DNA of 64,000 nucleotides from Rhyacophila brunnea (taxonomy: Eukaryota > Arthropoda > Insecta > Trichoptera > Rhyacophilidae): contig JAGYXB010000011.1 in the NCBI GenBank assembly GCA_022495005.1, forward strand, positions 62,001 through 126,000. Reading direction: 5' to 3'. The position numbers and the translations under genes are program-made. Each line of letters begins with the position of its first letter. Position 1 is the stretch's first letter. Under the pieces are notes generated by a model. It was given only the letters and a program-made list of their open reading frames with translations, was not told where the DNA came from and ran no database searches. This document shows positions 12,524-26,400 of this stretch, in pieces.

Positions 12524-15500
12524 TTAAATTGAAATGTAATGCATACCGTTTTCCGTTTCTTTCATTTCTTCTGCACTATAAGATGTCCCGGGGTGTTGGA
12601 TTGGCTGAATCACAACCGCCTCTGCAGTAATTTCGGTGAAATTCAATTTTTTGGCTGACGATGCGAGCCTTTCTTTCGAGTACCAACTGAATATGGAGGC
12701 TCTCGTGGGCGTAGTCTTGTTGCTGGGCGTAGTCTTGCTGCTGGGTGTAGACTTCTTGCTGGGGGTAGTCTTTCTGTTGGAGATGGACTTCCTCTTGGAC
12801 GCTGATTTGCTGGGAGTTTTCTTCCGCGGTGTTTTCCTACCGGGGGTTCTTTTTCTGCGCGCATCATCGGGGGTGGTCCTGCGGTCGGAGGATGACCTGC
12901 GTGAGAGGGATTTCTTATCGGGGGTGTCAGGCAAATCGGTGAGATCCATGAGAGACGAGGAGGCTTCGCCGGCAGCGCTAGGGCCCTCTTCGCTGATTGC
13001 AGGTAGACCAGATTTCTTCGGTGTGCGTTTGTGTTTCAGGTTTTTCGGTTTCCTACAAAGAAATATATGAAAATTGTGTTTATTTAATTTTTTACCTGTG
13101 ACGCTAATGGATTGTCAATGTTTGTGTAGGCACACATATAATAACTTGGTTATTACGAGGAAGATAAGAGCGACCGAATTTGCTCGTTATAAGCGTTACT
13201 CGTTCGATCACAGTACAATACAAAAAGTCGCAATTCAAACAAAAATAAACAATTAGATTTTTTCCCCGAAACAAGCATTGCATTCATAAACTACAAAAGA
13301 AGTTGTTAATGAACGCTGGTACGTACCTAGTGACTTCACAAACCTTGGATTTTTACATGCAATTTCAACCATATGTGTGTATACTTTTTCAATATTGTTG
13401 GCGAAAACACCAATTAGGTAAGTACTTAGACACTTAACTATTGTCATAAACGTAATCCGATTCCGGCACCATCCTGTCCAGTCGGATTTTATTGCTTAGG
13501 GTTGAAATTTTTTTAAACGACCGACAACAGTTTTAAGAAAATTTTTGACGATATTTTAGCTCGGTATAACCGACAAGTAGCTCGTTATAAAAATGAATAA
13601 ATGTACGGAGAAAATCATAAACTAAAATGTCAATGAATGTTTCCTCGTTACATCCGAGATCTCGCTATATCCGTGATCGTAATAACCGAGTGCGACTGTA
13701 TATGCAAATTGTGTGTAATTAATTTTTTACCTGCGACGCTAAAGCGTCAATTACATTGAGCTTCTTTACGAGCTGTTTGTTGGCGAATTTAAAAGCGGGC
13801 GATTCAGCTATTGCGATTTGATGATTACACACAAAACTTTCCATTCGCTGAGAAGCCACAAGCCAGCGACTATTTTGACAGAACGTAGTTCGTTTTTTTA
13901 CCGGGAGGTTGCTGCTGCGCAGACGCAGTATGCCCACACGGCGGCGTGTAGCGTGTAAAGTTGACCGGCTTTCAACTTTTCTCGGTAAAGTGTTTACAAC
14001 CTGCTTGTTTGCTTGTTCGATGATTACACTGGGCGACTTTACAGGCAGATTGTAAATTCGCACAACAAACAGCTCGTAAAGACGCCCAATATAATTGACG
14101 CTTAATGGATTGTCAATGTTTGTGTAGGTACACATATACATATACATCAGAAAAAATTCTGTGCATGTCGTTTGAGATAGCTAAATATTGAAATGTAAAT
14201 GGATATATGTAACAAATTAATATAAAACTTGAAACTAAAAATAGTAATGGGCAACACCTTGTCTAGTTATGAATGTCAGTGGATAGTTGGACTTGTTTGA
14301 TTCCAAGATTTGGAAAACTACGTCGAACAACATGATATCCGATCTGAGTATTTTTAATGCATCGTGGAAAAATCTTTATAAATGAAGGGTTGCTGTAAAA
14401 TGATTGTTTTTTAAACCATTGGCTTAATCTACTAATCTGGATTCAAACAATATGTGAATTTGCCAAACGCAGGATTAAGCCGGCTTTACAAGCGAAGACT
14501 TTACTACTCGACCACGGCGGGTGCTTGTAGGTTAGTTTCAAATAATTTGTACAGCATCATGAATTGTCAGACTAAACGACACGCGTAATAAATGCACAAA
14601 CAGGAACTAAACATTAACTTTTTTTGTATGATCTATGACAGTAAAAGTCACTGATAAGTGGGAACCGTATTTCAACAAAGTTGATCAATTTGAAAGTTGA
14701 ATTGAAAAAAGTGTTTCTACTTTTAGTCGATTCAAAAGTTAATCATCATTCGAGTCAACTGGTTGCCTAGCAAGTTATCTATGATAACCGAGAGTAACAG
14801 AACACTAATTTTTCTATGGCTACCAATTCAACCACACTAAAAATGTTAGTTAAAAAATTATAAATAGGTAGGTACACACCCTGGACTCCGCTTAACAATC
14901 GTCCCACTGGGTGAAATATGACAGGAGCGTCCTCGGATTTCTGTTATTTCGACGTTCTGAAAATCGCTCATTCCAAGCTTTGAATATTTGGGTTTCCTCG
15001 GTGAGAAACCGGTTTTTCCGAAGACCTTCTTGGGTGAAGGTTTGTAGTGCTTCCTGATGGGTTGGCCGATTCTTATGGGATTTCTCAGAATATTATTGTT
15101 CATCCTCGGCCCCATCATTTTGGGGGGTCCCGGTGGCTGCAAGGGCCTGATGGGCCTCATCAGTGACTGGCTGATGAACTGCGGGCTCATGAACTGGCCG
15201 AAAGTGTTGGTGTTTGAATCAGGAAGTATGGAGTCCTCCATGACGGCCGGTTCGTAATTGAACGGCGTGTACAGCATCCTATTGGAAAATAATGGGAAAC
15301 ATTTAAGAAAAATATTTTGTTTTCATTTAATAACTTTCAATTGACTCTAGAAAGGAAAAGGGGCATAATCCACACAAATCAAATTTTACAGGATGCACAA
15401 AACTATTTTTGTTATGGTTTTCGGTCAAAGTTAAAATACAAAATAGTCAACCGTGAGGTGCATGATAATTAATGATTTGGTTTTTATATCCCTAATCATG

Positions 15501-18500
15501 GCCCCCACATCCTAAAGCGAGGCCCCCAGGCCAAGATCGTTGGTGGGGCCCCCCTATCTATAGGTTAACAGCAGTGTGATGCTTTACAGCAGCGTTTCCC
15601 AATTGTTGTTCCGCGAGGTAAAATTAGTAAGAGTATTCAGCGTATTGTTGAGTAGGTACCTGCCTACATCTATTCCAAATATTTAATATCAACAAACTGT
15701 ATTGCACAACCATATTATATTTTTAACTTTTAATAATCCCGAAGAAAACTTGCGACTTTTTTTATTATTAGAGCAAATTTTTGATGCGTTTATACAGTGT
15801 AGTACGCGGATCAATATTATAGTACAAATACTATAATAATTATATAGTTGGCAACACTGCACCAGACCAGTGTTGCTATCATTTTATGACCAAATTATAG
15901 TACACGGTCCCAAAAATTTTAGTATTTAGTGCAAAAATAAAATAGCAGGTACCTACTCATTATTTTCGGTTGAAAATATACTTATAGGTTTTTTATCTGT
16001 CACAAAAAAGTAAGAAACGGATTCCGAGGTATATTTTTTTTACAAGCGAATCTGAAAAACTCTTTCGCTTCGATGACTGTTTTTCCAAACCTAACAACTT
16101 TTTTTTCTCAGTTCGACAAATTTTCCTCTATTAAGAAATTATAATACTTCGCACCAAATTATTTTTTTATTGTGGATATGAAATCTTTGAGAAGAAAAAA
16201 ACTTATCCCATATTCCAAAGTATAGTATTTTGGGCGTCCTATACCATGTTTATATCAGACATTGTACCTACGCGCACCAAAATTATATTCTATAATAATT
16301 ATAGAATTTTAATTATACTACAGTTGGCTACACTGCCAGACATGTCAGACTTCCCAACCGACGGGATATAAGAAAGATTATTAGTATAATGTACCCTTTA
16401 TTCAGTTAATTTTTTTTGTCAGCATTCATTATCTGAAATGCGGTTAATTATCAAAACAAACACCTACAATGCCGACAAATATGTCATCTCATAAACACCG
16501 CCCAAAAAGTAATCGCTTTTTGTCGCCTTTTGCGTTTTTTATTGTTTTTGCAATTTGAGCTTTAAATCAAACGCAACTGATTTACTTATTAATGTATTGT
16601 ATTATATTTCGGAATAAAAGTGCGTATGGCGATACAGATTGTCAATCACAAGAGCAGAAATAAGTCGGATGATGAAAGGAATAATTGTTAGTTGCATAAC
16701 AAAATAAAGTTAAATATTTTATGAAGTTTTTTTTTGTTTTCTGTTCATATCATTTTTAGCTGGTCGCTACACCGGGCCCCCAGGCTAGAGCCCTATCAGC
16801 CCCCCCTTATGGGGGGCATGTCCCTAATCTGATATTAATTATTGAGTTGATTAAAGAAAAACCAACAAATATGACAAGTCGTTTTTCCCACTTCACTTCC
16901 TTTTTAAATTTTAAGCTAAATTTAGATAATAAATCATCAGCATTTGCAGATTACATCCTTTGGACATAACATGTATTTAATCGTGTATGTTATTATCCAA
17001 TAAAACCTATTTTCAAAAAACTGAGGGTTACTTCATTTTTCCTTTCTAGTCGAATATAATCTTAAAAAATCTACGCAAAGATGAAATTAATACTAGCAGT
17101 ATTACACCTGTCTTATTTACTGTTAAATTAATTTTTAAGAGTTTCCAGTTCGGGGTTCTTAAGATTCGGTATCACAGGTTTCGGTTCCGATTCCATTTCC
17201 AGCTTAGGACAAGCCGAGCAATTGGAGTTTTCCCAACAGGATGAGATGAATGAGTCTTTCAATCAAATCCTTTAGAAAGGTCATTATATTATGAATAATC
17301 AACCATCAGGGCTATTCTAACTAGTCAATACGGTAACTGTTTCCTTTATCTTTCTTCATCCAACATATCAAGGTGCATTTAGACCAAACGAACAAGAACA
17401 TAGAGCGAGAGTTAGAGCACTACGTTCCTGCTAGAATACAGAACAATGCGAGCGAATGCTCTGGCTCTCTTTCTGTGTTTTTGTTTGTTTGGTTTAAACT
17501 ATCAATTTGTTTGTTCTCTTGTGCACGACTTAGTTGCATTTTTGGCTGGTCAATTTTTATTCCAGTGCAACATGTAACAATACGCAAAAGTGATGTAATA
17601 TTTAGTAATCGTATAGCTATGTTTGGCAGCAAGTGAAGAAAACTTTGATGAAACCGCTCCACCAGCGAGCGCGACCGAACACGAAAGAATGCTCAACGCA
17701 ACTGCTCTCACTCTAGCATGCATATAGATCAAACGAATGAAAATTCTTAGAGCATTCTAACTAAATGCAGCGAATCTCCGTAGAATCCAAAAGAATGCTC
17801 GTTCGACAAAAAGCGTCTATGTCAAGAGAAATTCACTGGAGTGGGGGAAGAATGAACATTCACTCGCTTTGTCTAAATGCGGCTTCACACGGGGCAATTT
17901 TGTATACAAGGAAAGTATCTACAATAATTATTGGTAACCCAGTAAATTGGTACGCATGTCGCGAGCCTAATACTACAAGCTTCTAAGTGTTCGTCCTTGA
18001 AAAAACAAACCCAACAATGAAGTAGTATTATAAGCTGCCTCATTGTTACTTTTGTTTCTCCAAGGACAAACACTTAGAACCTTGTAGTTCTCCACTCGCG
18101 ATGTGTGAACTTGTGCATGTGTATTTATGGTGTCATGTTGAGGCGGATGCCGTGTCACTAGTGCCACAAATTAGTATTAACTTACGAAATTGCCGCATCT
18201 CAAGTGTCAATATGTAATTGTTATACTCTATCTCGCTCTAAAGCAGTTAACGCTTTCATGGGCGCCCGTGTTCACACCTGACAGTTCACATCTCGGGTTA
18301 CTTAACTGTCGGAATATGATACAGCGTGTTTATTAATATTTTTATTGATTTTGGAGTTTAGTGATATGTTAGAATCTAAAGTCTGTTAATACAACCTCCA
18401 TTCTGAGGTCCATATGATCTTCTTAGGATCGAACACAAGGATACGTTAGAATAGCCCTGCAGTGGTCATTATCCAGTGCCGATAACAGATAAATCACCGA

Positions 18501-19929
18501 ATATCAATAGACCTGATATCCGTTGACCGGCTTGCTCTAAATCCAAGCTGTTACAAATGTTTAAATTTTTGAAGAAACATAACCATTTTTTACCTGCTGG
18601 TAAGCTGGAAATCAAAGTCGGGCCATTTTCAGTACTAATCTAATACATTCATTCACTTACGTTTGGTTCGTAATAACAGGGCCGATGGGAAAGGCGTTAA
18701 AAGTCATACGGTTAGCGTTGGAGAATGGATATCTGCCTTGCAGCATTCTCTGTTTGTCCAAGAGGGACAAAGGAGCTCTCGGAACAGGATTCATGGCCAA
18801 GTTCACTGTAAAAACAAATCATGTAGGTGCATTAACAATTGAGATGCTGGATATTAAAAGAGTGTAGGTGACAAATGAGTTATAAAAATGAGTTCAGAGC
18901 AATTATGTCCGAGAGAGGAAACACAAAACTTTGTTATAAACATTTTATTTCAAATATTGTACATATTACACTACGTGTATTCTTATGTTTAACTATTTTT
19001 TTATGCAACGAATAATTCGCAAGATTTAAGAATGTAATATTCGAATTATTGAACATACATAATTTTGTTGTTTTTATTTAATAAAACGCAATTTTTTTGT
19101 AGTACTTATTCCACTTTTAATCAATAGATTAGGACCGGTTTCGTCCGCCTCAAGAGACATTTTCAACAAAAAGAAAGAAAATACATAATTTTGAAAACAC
19201 TTCCGAGAAAATATATTATAACCAATAGAAAAAAATCTTTTTGAAAAAAGTAAGACACCCCACCCCGCAGGAATCGAACCTGCATCTCTCGGGAATCGCG
19301 CCCATGCACATAGAACCACTATGCTAAAGGAGTCATACTTAATTGTGACAAATTTTAACTAATGGCTTTTAATTATCACTGAAGTGCTTTCCAAATTGAG
19401 CTACTATTGGCAATCAGCTTTTGTATTTTAAATCAAAGTAGGTATTATGTACTTCTAACCGACGTCACGGATCACTCTAAGATTTTTTGTTGTAACTTAC
19501 TTGAACTTGAAGAATGTAGTCCTAAATCTTGTGAATAAGTCGTTGAATAAAAAAATAGTTAATTAAAAATTATTAGCAAGGTGGCAACTTTAAACATTTT
19601 AGTCTCTCCCAATTTTGTATTGGCGAAGGATTCTTGGCAGGCGAGCCTATCGATAATGCCATTAGGTGCAAAATCTAAAAAGCTATATATGAGAATCAGC
19701 CTTACTCAAGTGTGTCTTCTCAGCTTCGTACTCCACCCAGGCAGCCTTCCGTTCTTCCTCATCGAGTTGTTCTTCGTGCAGGTCTTTGAGCAGCGAGTCA
19801 TGCTCGTGGACACTCCACACGGTAGGGATGGGACGGTTTCTGTTGCGATGCTTGGCCAACACGAAAGCGAGAACCGGATCGGACGGGAAATTTGGCACCG
19901 GAGGGATCCCAGCCGGCGGGTAATTGAAC
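12524..19929 (-). CDS. ATRX: ATRX exons 14-17: C-terminal tail
   Basis: Exon 14 (19929-19706) encodes the conserved [20 protein letters not shown] block. Exon 15 (18805-18661) encodes a segment resembling the late ATRX region ([18 protein letters not shown]). Exon 16 (15278-14880) is Pro/Met/Asn-rich. Exon 17 (13052-12524) is a very basic tail with a Thr-Pro-Ser-Lys repeat series ([22 protein letters not shown]), followed by the stop. The phases GG/G and AC/G match exactly across the large introns. The last two exons are not conserved enough for me to prove by homology; they rest on open frame, phase and good splice sites. Confidence 0.8.
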
Positions 19930-20439
19930 CTGCACAGTACAACAGGGTTGTAAAAAAAGTTTAATTAGAATTCAAATTCTATTACGATAGTTAAATTTCT
20001 TAAATAATAAAACATTGCGTGCGACGTTGAACTCCATGCGGAATGTATGGGACGCATAGTTTTCTTTCTAAAGGTGCTGCTTTGCGACAGTGTGTCATGG
20101 CATTTTAAGAAGACTATATAGGTCTACACCGTGCTTCGAGATGCTTATAGCAGATACTGGATGTATGATGGTATGACTACATCAGAAATGATGAGATAGG
20201 AGAGCAGACCGTACAGCCATTCCGTCTGAAGTGAAGATGAGACATTGAACTTTGCCTGCCATTTTACAAGCTCATCAGAATTCAGCGTCTTAAGCAATTA
20301 TTAGACCATCAAAGATCATCAACAAATGTTTTATCAAATTTTTTATAGCATATTTTTTGTAAAATACAAGAGGGAATATTACACTGTATAAAATATTTTA
20401 TAAAAGTCAAGTTTCAAGCTTTACTACTGAGATATATCC

Positions 20440-20479
<40 letters not shown>

Positions 20480-23400
20480 GTATGAAAGAGTAGAAGAAAA
20501 TCTTATCTTACATATATAATTCAGACAGTTCTCCCATGTTGTAATGACGGTCTATTTGCTGTTCGTCGACAACTCGACAGGAGATGGCTTGCTTCGTGAC
20601 CGATCGCTCGTAAATTTTTTCCTCCATTGTACCCTGGAATTTTATTAATATATCGTGTACCTCGACCGACTGCGGACATATACGATGTGCTTATAGCTGC
20701 AGAGGCAAGGATTAAATCTTCCTCCTTTGTGAGAGTACGGAGAAATTCAACCGATCGGTAGACTTTCTGGCACCCACTAAACTGATAAAAAAGCACTGGA
20801 ATGTATTGAGACTATAATAGAGATTATATTACTTCTGTGCATGTTATTTCATGTTATCTTCTATAATTATTTCATTTGGATGAATGATTTTGGAATCTGT
20901 GACATGATTTACTAGGATTGGATATCTTATCTTCTCGGGATAAGTTCTTCCGTGAAGTTTGTGGAAAGTCATCAGTGCAAGCGATGATGTACATTAATAA
21001 TTTCACTTAAAACCAAAATCAGAGGGAAAATAATTAATTTAAAAAATATTACAAATGTATTTTACCAGTGCGACGAGTCGATATATAAAGCAATCCTTCT
21101 TCTGCCCGAACCGGTATATTCTAAAAATGCTCTGCACGTCATGTGAGGGGTTCCACGATACATCAAGTATGATAACTCTATTCGCTGCCACCATGTTTAT
21201 TCCTAAGCCACCGGCACGCGTTGATATTAAAAACAATCTGGAATAAACATTTCTTATTGTTACTATGCAGATTGAAAATTCCCACTTTCATGTAGAGTTT
21301 TATGAACACTGATATTTATGCTTCATTGACTATCAAAAGGGATTTGTCAGTGTACGTGGAAGGTACTTCTGGAAATGGGAGTTTCGGCACACCTTACCTG
21401 CCTCATCAATCACATAACAATAGCCACAAAAGAAAGAGTAAATAGTGCATTTTCTGAGTTTCCAAACCGAGAAGGGAGTCCGTCAGGCATGTGTTTTATA
21501 TCTTCAGTTATTCAATGTAATATATTATATGGAGAGCATATAATGCAGAGCCCTAGATCATTGGCAAGGCGGAATTACAATTGGTGACCAGAGAATAAAA
21601 GGTCTGAAAAAAACAAACAGCTGTTTATCGCAGGAATGAAAAACAAACATCGTCCAGTGTGAATAGTGCCTTTCTATTCTGTCTTCGGTCTGCAGCCTGA
21701 ATATGGATACCGGTACCTCTGTGTAAAGACATGGTTCAGAAACTTACTTGACTAATTTGTTGTTTTCCATATTGAACTGGCGGCACCACTTCTGCCTGTT
21801 CTCCAATTTGACGGAACCGTCCAGCCGGTAATACTGTCTTCCCAACGCCCAGCCGTTTTTCTTCTTCAAGAAATACTCCAGAGTGTTCAGCGTGAAGAGA
21901 GATGTGCAAAAAATCAACCTGTGTTAAATAATAAATCCAATATGAATACTGATCAGTCTCAACACAGATTTAGATTTTATGAGGAGTGAATTGGCAACAC
22001 CTACCACTGACTGTACTGGACAACATCAGATCGATTAAAAGATGTTTGTATTATAGTATATAATATTATTTCCATTGTTTGAGGAATTGGAATAATAATG
22101 TATAAATTTAATAATGTCTGCGGTGTATGGCCAATACTTACATTTTATCACCGATTTTCACACATTCGTCCAGTATGTCAAAGACGATGGAGAACTTATT
22201 GGAAATGTGGGGAGTTTCAAAGAGCTCCTTATCCACATTCTTCTTCCACCAGTTGTCATCGACGAATGCAGAAGTTTCCTCTGCTACGCGTTCATCTCGG
22301 AGCTCGTCCTCCAGGCAAATGACGTCATCGTCAGAATCGTTAGACACTTTACAGACAAATGGAGTCTTGGAAGTCTGCGGGCTCCGCTTGTCTTTGCTCA
22401 TTTTGTACTTGTGCGACTTCTCGCAGAAATCTTTTAGAACTCGAGGGTGCGTCCAAATCTTTTGTAGAGTGTGGAAATCTTTGAGCAGAGAGTGACCTTG
22501 CTTGGTTTGATTTGTTTTAGCGTAGTTTCCCAAGTAATGTTCATACAGCCTCGCCTGGCAGTCAGACAAGGTAGTCAGCAGCACGTATTCTTGCTTTCTC
22601 GGTAAATATGGATAGAGCTCGGACACTTCTTTGCGTTGTACGCATCCTTCTAACATTTTGTGTAACACGTGCGATCGCTTCTTCATAATTTTAATATCGT
22701 AAATACTAGAATCTTTGTGCTGGCCGTTTTTAATGGGATTCTCGAACCTGAAAAGAATTTAACATTAATGACTGGGCGTGTAATTCTATTTCATTTAAAA
22801 ATAATGGGTCCGTTGTCTTTACCAGTACATTTAATCTGCTTTACATTTGATTTTTTGGGATATACATTTCTTTAAAATGATGTATTTCAATGCTAATATT
22901 ACCAATGTAAAAAAATGTCTATAGTGTGTAATGTTCAAATTTATTTATTTTTATATAAATGACAAACTTTACAAATAAAAAATTCAAGATGTTCACAGCA
23001 TGATATGGGGAAAAAACAAATTGGTCAAACAAAAACAGTATTAAGGCTATACTTCAGCTGGGGCACGGTCCAAAGCGATCGTGACAACGCGACGCAAAGA
23101 TTGTGCAAACGACGCGTGCAGAACAAAACATAATTTGTCATAAAAATTCAACATGCGGTCATTTAATGTTCTATTAGTAATAAAAATATATACATTGACT
23201 GATATACATGTTTTCTTTTTCAAGTAAATGGGTAACGTTTTTTAGTCATCTTTACACGATTTAAGAATTAATTCATCCGACGCCATCACAAAACAAATCG
23301 ACATGTTCACAACTCGAATATCGCTCTCTGATTGGCGACGAGTGCGAAATTTCTTCGCACCTATAGTTGAAAATTATTTGCCGTTTCACTTAAGTATGGT

Positions 23401-26400
23401 CTTAATATTTATACAAAAAACAGAGTAGGTAATTAAAAAATAGGAACATCATAAATAACGTACATGTAAGTACACAAAACGAGCAAAGTAGACTCTATTT
23501 AAAAATAATAACTCACACAAGTGGAATATAATATTAATATACTTTTTTCACACGTTTTTTTTTAACACGGTATTGCGTGGAACGTATATACCGTGTAAAT
23601 GGGAAGTTCAGTGTAGATACATAAAAGTATTTAGAAGAACGGCCCTCTCAATTGGTTTTACCAATGGCAGGTTAGTTCTGCACCTTACGAGATTGATAAG
23701 AACTGATGCTCCCGATTTCTGAGATGGGTATCATGACACACAATACAACCGAAAATGGCAGACTTTTCATTCACACCACATATAAATTCGAAAAAATATG
23801 TGTCAAATCTTCTAGAATCTAATGTTTAGATTACAGTATGTAAGCATATAATGTGTTCAAATGTCCTTTTTCATAACTGAGAAAACAATCTGTTACCTGT
23901 TAATGTACTCCCGTTGCGTTCCTAACAAGCTGGGCTTCACGAAATTGACCATGCAATAATACTCCTTGAGGTTATTCTGCAGTGGCGTACCGGTCAGGAC
24001 AATCCGTCTCCGCGTGGTAATTTTGTTCATACTCTTCGCCAAAATGGTGTTGTCGTTTCTCAACAGATGGCCTTCATCGCATACCACCAGATCCGGTCCG
24101 GGGCTGATCAGAGCGCTGGTGATCTTACTACTGATGTTAGCCTTTACTCCGAGCTTCTCCACATTCATGTTGACGAGATGCCGGAACATTTCATAGCCCA
24201 TAATCATGACGCCTCCCGTTTTCTGCCAGTCTTCGAGATAGAACGCTCTATGCGAATAACTTTTTAGCTTGGAGAGGTCGAACAGCTTTATTTCGGCGGT
24301 GTCCTCGATTCTTTCGAGCCATTTTCTGAATTCGTCCACCCAGTTGAGGACCGTGGAGAGGGGGCAGCATATGAGAACCGTGCGCGTCGGCAAAAGATCC
24401 GAAGTGAGAACGGAATGGATGAGGGCGATGACCTGGAGAGTTTTGCCGAGGCCCATACAGTGAGCTAGGATGCAGCCGCCGCCCGGTTTGCAATTAGCTA
24501 TCTTTACAGATTCAAAGCAAGTATCCCATATGAATTTTATGCCATCGATCTGATAATAAAAAACAAGTATCTATTTATATAAAGACTTGATTTAAGTAAG
24601 TCAATTTGATATTTATGACACTACCTACCACTCCTGCCTGTGGCGTCCTATAATACGTAACAATTATGAGACGCATACGCCACAGTGGCGTTTTAAGACA
24701 CATACATTATTGCTATACAAAATAAATTTGATATACAATTTAAAATGTGCGGGCGTGTGTCACCGCGTTTTCAGTTAGCTTGCCAGGTCCGATAATTGAA
24801 TTCTCGATGGTAAATAATGTCAAATGTAGGTCATAAATACTCTTGAGATGAAATGTCTGAAATTCTATTTCATAATAGATAGCTAAGAAGTCATATTATG
24901 TAATAATAAACTAGATTAGTGATAATAATGAAACCCTTTTTAAATAATTAAATTAGAATAAATTAATTTAAGTCACGAAATTCAAGCAATATACTTCAAC
25001 CGCAGAGTGATGTGACATTTAAATGCATTGATTATTTAAAATACTTTAAATTTGATTAAAATATACCAGCCACACATGTGCAACACATCAATCGCAGGAA
25101 TCGAGTTGTAAAAATGTAAAAAGCATGTACACGCATTCAGTTGTAATTCAGAACATAATATGATTTACACATGATGAAGTACATAATACAATAGTTTGAC
25201 GATGAGTGCTGATTGATTAATTGATGTTTTTTGATGATGATACCAAGAAAACTGCAACCCCAAATCTATTACACTATTCCCGTCACCCCAAATGATTTCA
25301 TCTCTTTTTAAACAAGGGCTTTTCTAAGCTTCAAGTGTATCAAAAAAAATCAAGTAGGTTTCTAGAATATTATTTGAAGCCAAACAATTCCGAATGAACG
25401 TAGAAATAATTAATATTTTACCTGATGAATTTTGAGTAACGGAATGAGATCCGGATGTACACTAATGAGTGGCTTCTGCGTCTCCAAATCAAAGTCAAGT
25501 ACCAAACTGGGAATCTCTTCTGCCTCGGTCTCCGTAAGAGAAGAATTCTTCAAGAACTCAGACTGACAAAAAGAATGACAAAGGTATGATAATGATGAAA
25601 AGTTCATTTTCAATATTATATTAATTTTCATGTTCCCACCAATATCCCTCATAACTCTGCGATCTTCATGATACCCTGTCGCTGTTCATGATGCTGTGTA
25701 TCGTGCGATTAACCTGTTTGATGGCACCATAATGGTTGATTTTATTTAACTATATAATATTCGTGGATGTGTTAAATAGGTTAAATTTGTAATTGAATTT
25801 ATCATTTTACACAAGAACAAACTTCGGTTGGAATTGGTTGGAATTTGTAATTAAATCATTTTTATATTTTGAATTTATTATGTATTATGGCACATTGGCC
25901 AATGTCTGTAATGCCATCATACATACTCTTTTTTCTAAATAGATAAATAATTAATCAGTATGTACTACTCAAATCGAGCGGGTCAACAACTACGCCTATC
26001 TCAGAACAAATGTTAATTGACGGGAGAACCAAACTGGCATGGAGCACATTTGGGTGATTAGTATCTTCAAAAGTGAATTGATAAAGCTTGAAGTGTTAAA
26101 ACAATTTATGCTACCAGCGTCACGTATACATGTAAAACATGGACCCTTAATGTAAGAGAAATCCAAAAACTACGAGTTGCGCAATGTGGCATGGAAAGGT
26201 GCATGTCGGGAATAATGCGGAAAGACCATATTATTATAAGAAACCAATGAACAAGAAGGCAGAGAAGAGTATGTGATGCGGTGTGATAGAGGCCGCATGG
26301 CAATTGGCTGGACATGTCGCTCGGCAAATGGACAAATGCAGTCATACAGCGGTATCCATGGGGAACTAAACGACGCTCTATAACCCGCTGGATCAACAAA

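Noticed and set aside
19252..19334. Possible functional tRNA gene
   Set aside because: A- and B-boxes and T-arm are good, but the acceptor stem does not pair and the anticodon loop is abnormal.
22114..22437. Overlapping plus-strand frames at 22.1-22.5 kb
   Set aside because: Antisense to ATRX exon 10.
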